From: Opitutales bacterium | GTDB taxonomy: Bacteria > Verrucomicrobiota > Verrucomicrobiia > Opitutales > Intestinicryptomonadaceae | Direction of reading: 5' to 3' | DNA length: 7,658 nt | Assembly (NCBI GenBank): GCA_017526045.1 | Contig: JAFXRX010000092.1 | Span: forward strand, 1 to 7,658 | In this document: piece by piece, positions 6,484-7,658 of the stretch | How the letters are laid out: the number at the start of each line of letters is the position of its first letter | Numbering within the stretch: position 1 is the first letter of the stretch | Notes under the pieces: model-generated | The model's database searches: none | What the model was told of the DNA's origin: nothing | The model's input: only the letters and a program-made list of their open reading frames with translations | Program-made: the position numbers and the translations under genes

Positions 6484-6900
6484 ATGGCACGCAGCTTCAA
6501 CAGAAAAAGGTCTTTGAGCGCGCTCAACGAATTGAACGTCACGCCGCTTATGGACTTGGCGTTTTCGCTGCTCATAATTTTTATGGTTTCCGCGCCGCTT
6601 TTGGAGCAGTCAATCGACCTGAATTTGCCCGCGCAGGAAAAGCGCGCCGCAGTCCAGAAGGCGGACGTCGAATTCCAGGTGATAAACATCGACGCCCAGG
6701 GGAATTTGTTTTGGGGCAAGCAGGAAGTTTCGTTTGCCGAGCTTAAAAACCAGCTTGCGAATTTGGCGGCGATGCCCGACCCGAACCCGATCAGCCTGCG
6801 CGTCGACAGGGAGCTCAAGGCGCAGGTTTTGGTGGACGTATTGGATTTGATAACGCTAAACAAGCTTACAAAAATAAGCATTTCAACAATCGTGGAATAG
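6484..6900 (+). CDS. tolR: TolR/ExbD family biopolymer transport protein
   Basis: This 138-residue single-span protein is the second stator subunit of the Tol/Exb motor and forms the proton path with the TolQ-like subunit. The short basic cytoplasmic N-terminus (ARSFNRKRSLSALNE) runs into LNVTPLMDLAFSLLIIFM (17-34). Asp24 in this span corresponds to the essential proton-carrying Asp of TolR (Asp23) and ExbD (Asp25). The periplasmic domain from about 45 to 138 has the family's fold signature: VEFQVINIDAQGNLFWGKQ (62-80), SLRVDRE (104-110) and a final Leu/Ile-rich helix. Length matches E. coli TolR (about 142). The ATG comes two bases after the tolQ-like stop. GAGGA at 6464-6468 lies 15 bases upstream, too far to act well, so translation probably depends on coupling. 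The tolA-like gene starts ten bases after the stop. Confidence 0.93.
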   Translation: MARSFNRKRSLSALNELNVTPLMDLAFSLLIIFMVSAPLLEQSIDLNLPAQEKRAAVQKADVEFQVINIDAQGNLFWGKQEVSFAELKNQLANLAAMPDPNPISLRVDRELKAQVLVDVLDLITLNKLTKISISTIVE

Positions 6901-6910
6901 CGGCGGGGCA

Positions 6911-7658
6911 ATGGGCGGGAATTTCAAGTCGAGCTTTTGGATGTCGATAATAGGGCATTTCGCGTTGTTTGTTTTGATTTTGTCCTACGCTATTTTTTCC
7001 GATTTTTTCAAGAAGGAATTGCCAAAGCCCGAGCCGTTTACGCTAATGCCCGCGCCGTCGGAAAAAGTTTCCGAAACCCCGCAAAAAAAACCGCAGCCCG
7101 AAGCGCAGGTAGAGGAAATAAAAATAAACAAAATCAAGCCTCTTAAAGAAATCGAGCTGCCGCCCACGCCCGAAATCGCGGAGCAGCCCGAGCCCGAGCC
7201 GCAGCCGAAGCCCGAAAAGCCAAAGCCGCAAACTGTGAAAGACTCAAACAAGGCAAAGCCGACTCCGCCCAAAAGGGTTTCAGCCGAAGATTTTTTTAAA
7301 AACCGCAAGCCGCTAAAAACTACGAAAAAGCCCCAGCCTAAACCAAAAAAACCGGTTTTTTCCCCTGTAAAGACAACGCAAAATTTGTCGATTGAAGACA
7401 GCAGAGCCTCGAGCGCGCAGGTTTCGGCGTCGGACGCGGGGCAGATGAGCTCTTACGAAAGCGAAGTCTATGCGCTTTTGCGCAGGCATTGGGTCTTGCC
7501 CGAGGAGTGCGCCGGCATGGATTTGTCGGTTGCCGTAAGCTTCACGATAAACTCCAACGGCAGGGTTTCAAACTTCCGAATTTTGAAATCGAGCGGCGAG
7601 AGGGTTTTCGACAATTCGGTGGAAAAAGTTTTGAAGGCCGTCGTTTTCCGCTCGCCGC
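6911..7658 (+). CDS. TolA/TonB-like energy transducer, 3' end outside window
   Basis: The frame opens at the ATG at 6911 and stays open to the end of the window, giving 249 residues of an incomplete protein. Residues 11-30 form a single N-terminal anchor helix that starts SIIGHFALF; Ser12 and His16 reproduce the Ser-x3-His pair through which TonB (Ser16/His20) and TolA (Ser18/His22) engage the motor. Residues about 38-178 form a long linker dense in Pro, Lys, Glu and Gln, as in TonB, with no long Ala-rich helix as in enterobacterial TolA. Within it, KRVSAEDFFKNRKP (121-134) breaks the low-complexity pattern. From about 181 the C-terminal TonB/TolA domain appears: YESEVYALLRRHWVLPE (182-198), VAVSFTINSNGRVSNFRI (207-224), LKSSGERVFDNSV (225-237). 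The remaining end of the domain lies past 7658. Which outer-membrane partner it contacts, Pal/TolB or TonB-dependent receptors, is not settled here. Confidence 0.9.
   Translation, partial: MGGNFKSSFWMSIIGHFALFVLILSYAIFSDFFKKELPKPEPFTLMPAPSEKVSETPQKKPQPEAQVEEIKINKIKPLKEIELPPTPEIAEQPEPEPQPKPEKPKPQTVKDSNKAKPTPPKRVSAEDFFKNRKPLKTTKKPQPKPKKPVFSPVKTTQNLSIEDSRASSAQVSASDAGQMSSYESEVYALLRRHWVLPEECAGMDLSVAVSFTINSNGRVSNFRILKSSGERVFDNSVEKVLKAVVFRSP

Noticed and set aside
7346..7361. Perfect palindrome of A6-CCGG-T6
   Set aside because: It looks like part of a terminator but has no loop and lies inside the open frame of the transducer, encoding Lys-Lys-Pro-Val-Phe; best explained by codon content.

Overview
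All recognisable genes in this window lie on the + strand and are packed almost without gaps, so most of it is probably one operon or a few coupled ones. The set suggests a Gram-negative (diderm) bacterium: an Mpl ligase for meso-diaminopimelate peptidoglycan recycling, a TolQ/TolR (ExbB/ExbD) pair and a TolA/TonB-type transducer. A secreted TIM-barrel sugar isomerase and a poorly recognisable membrane-anchored repeat protein next to an ABC-2 exporter make the PVC group plausible, most likely Verrucomicrobiota and perhaps Opitutales. That placement is an inference from gene style and remembered relatives, not a search result.

Layout. Positions 1-79 hold no confident gene. At 80-910 is an exported sugar phosphate isomerase/epimerase-like protein. 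Nine bases later, 920-1558 encodes an unrecognised protein with about six membrane spans. It overlaps the start of mpl (1555-2973) in an ATGA junction. A short acylphosphatase gene (2976-3251) follows after two bases. It overlaps by one base an ABC transporter ATPase (3251-4096), which overlaps its ABC-2 permease (4093-4887) in another ATGA. A membrane-anchored repeat protein (about 4868-5605) starts inside the permease 3' end. After the longest gap between the genes called (36 bases), the second block has tolQ/exbB-like (5642-6481), tolR/exbD-like (6484-6900) and a tolA/tonB-like gene (6911 onward) that runs off the window.

How the parts fit. The TolQ-TolR-TolA block is a proton-driven inner-membrane motor that works across the periplasm. 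Its key residues are visible: the TolQ threonines, the TolR transmembrane aspartate, and the Ser-x3-His pair in the anchor helix of the TolA-like protein. The upstream block links cell-wall recycling (Mpl) with an ABC exporter and two unassigned membrane proteins. A shared theme of envelope maintenance is reasonable but inferred. No RNA gene, CRISPR array, insertion sequence, attachment site or convincing terminator was seen. The least explained items are the 212-residue membrane protein coupled to mpl and the repeat protein between the exporter and the Tol-like motor.
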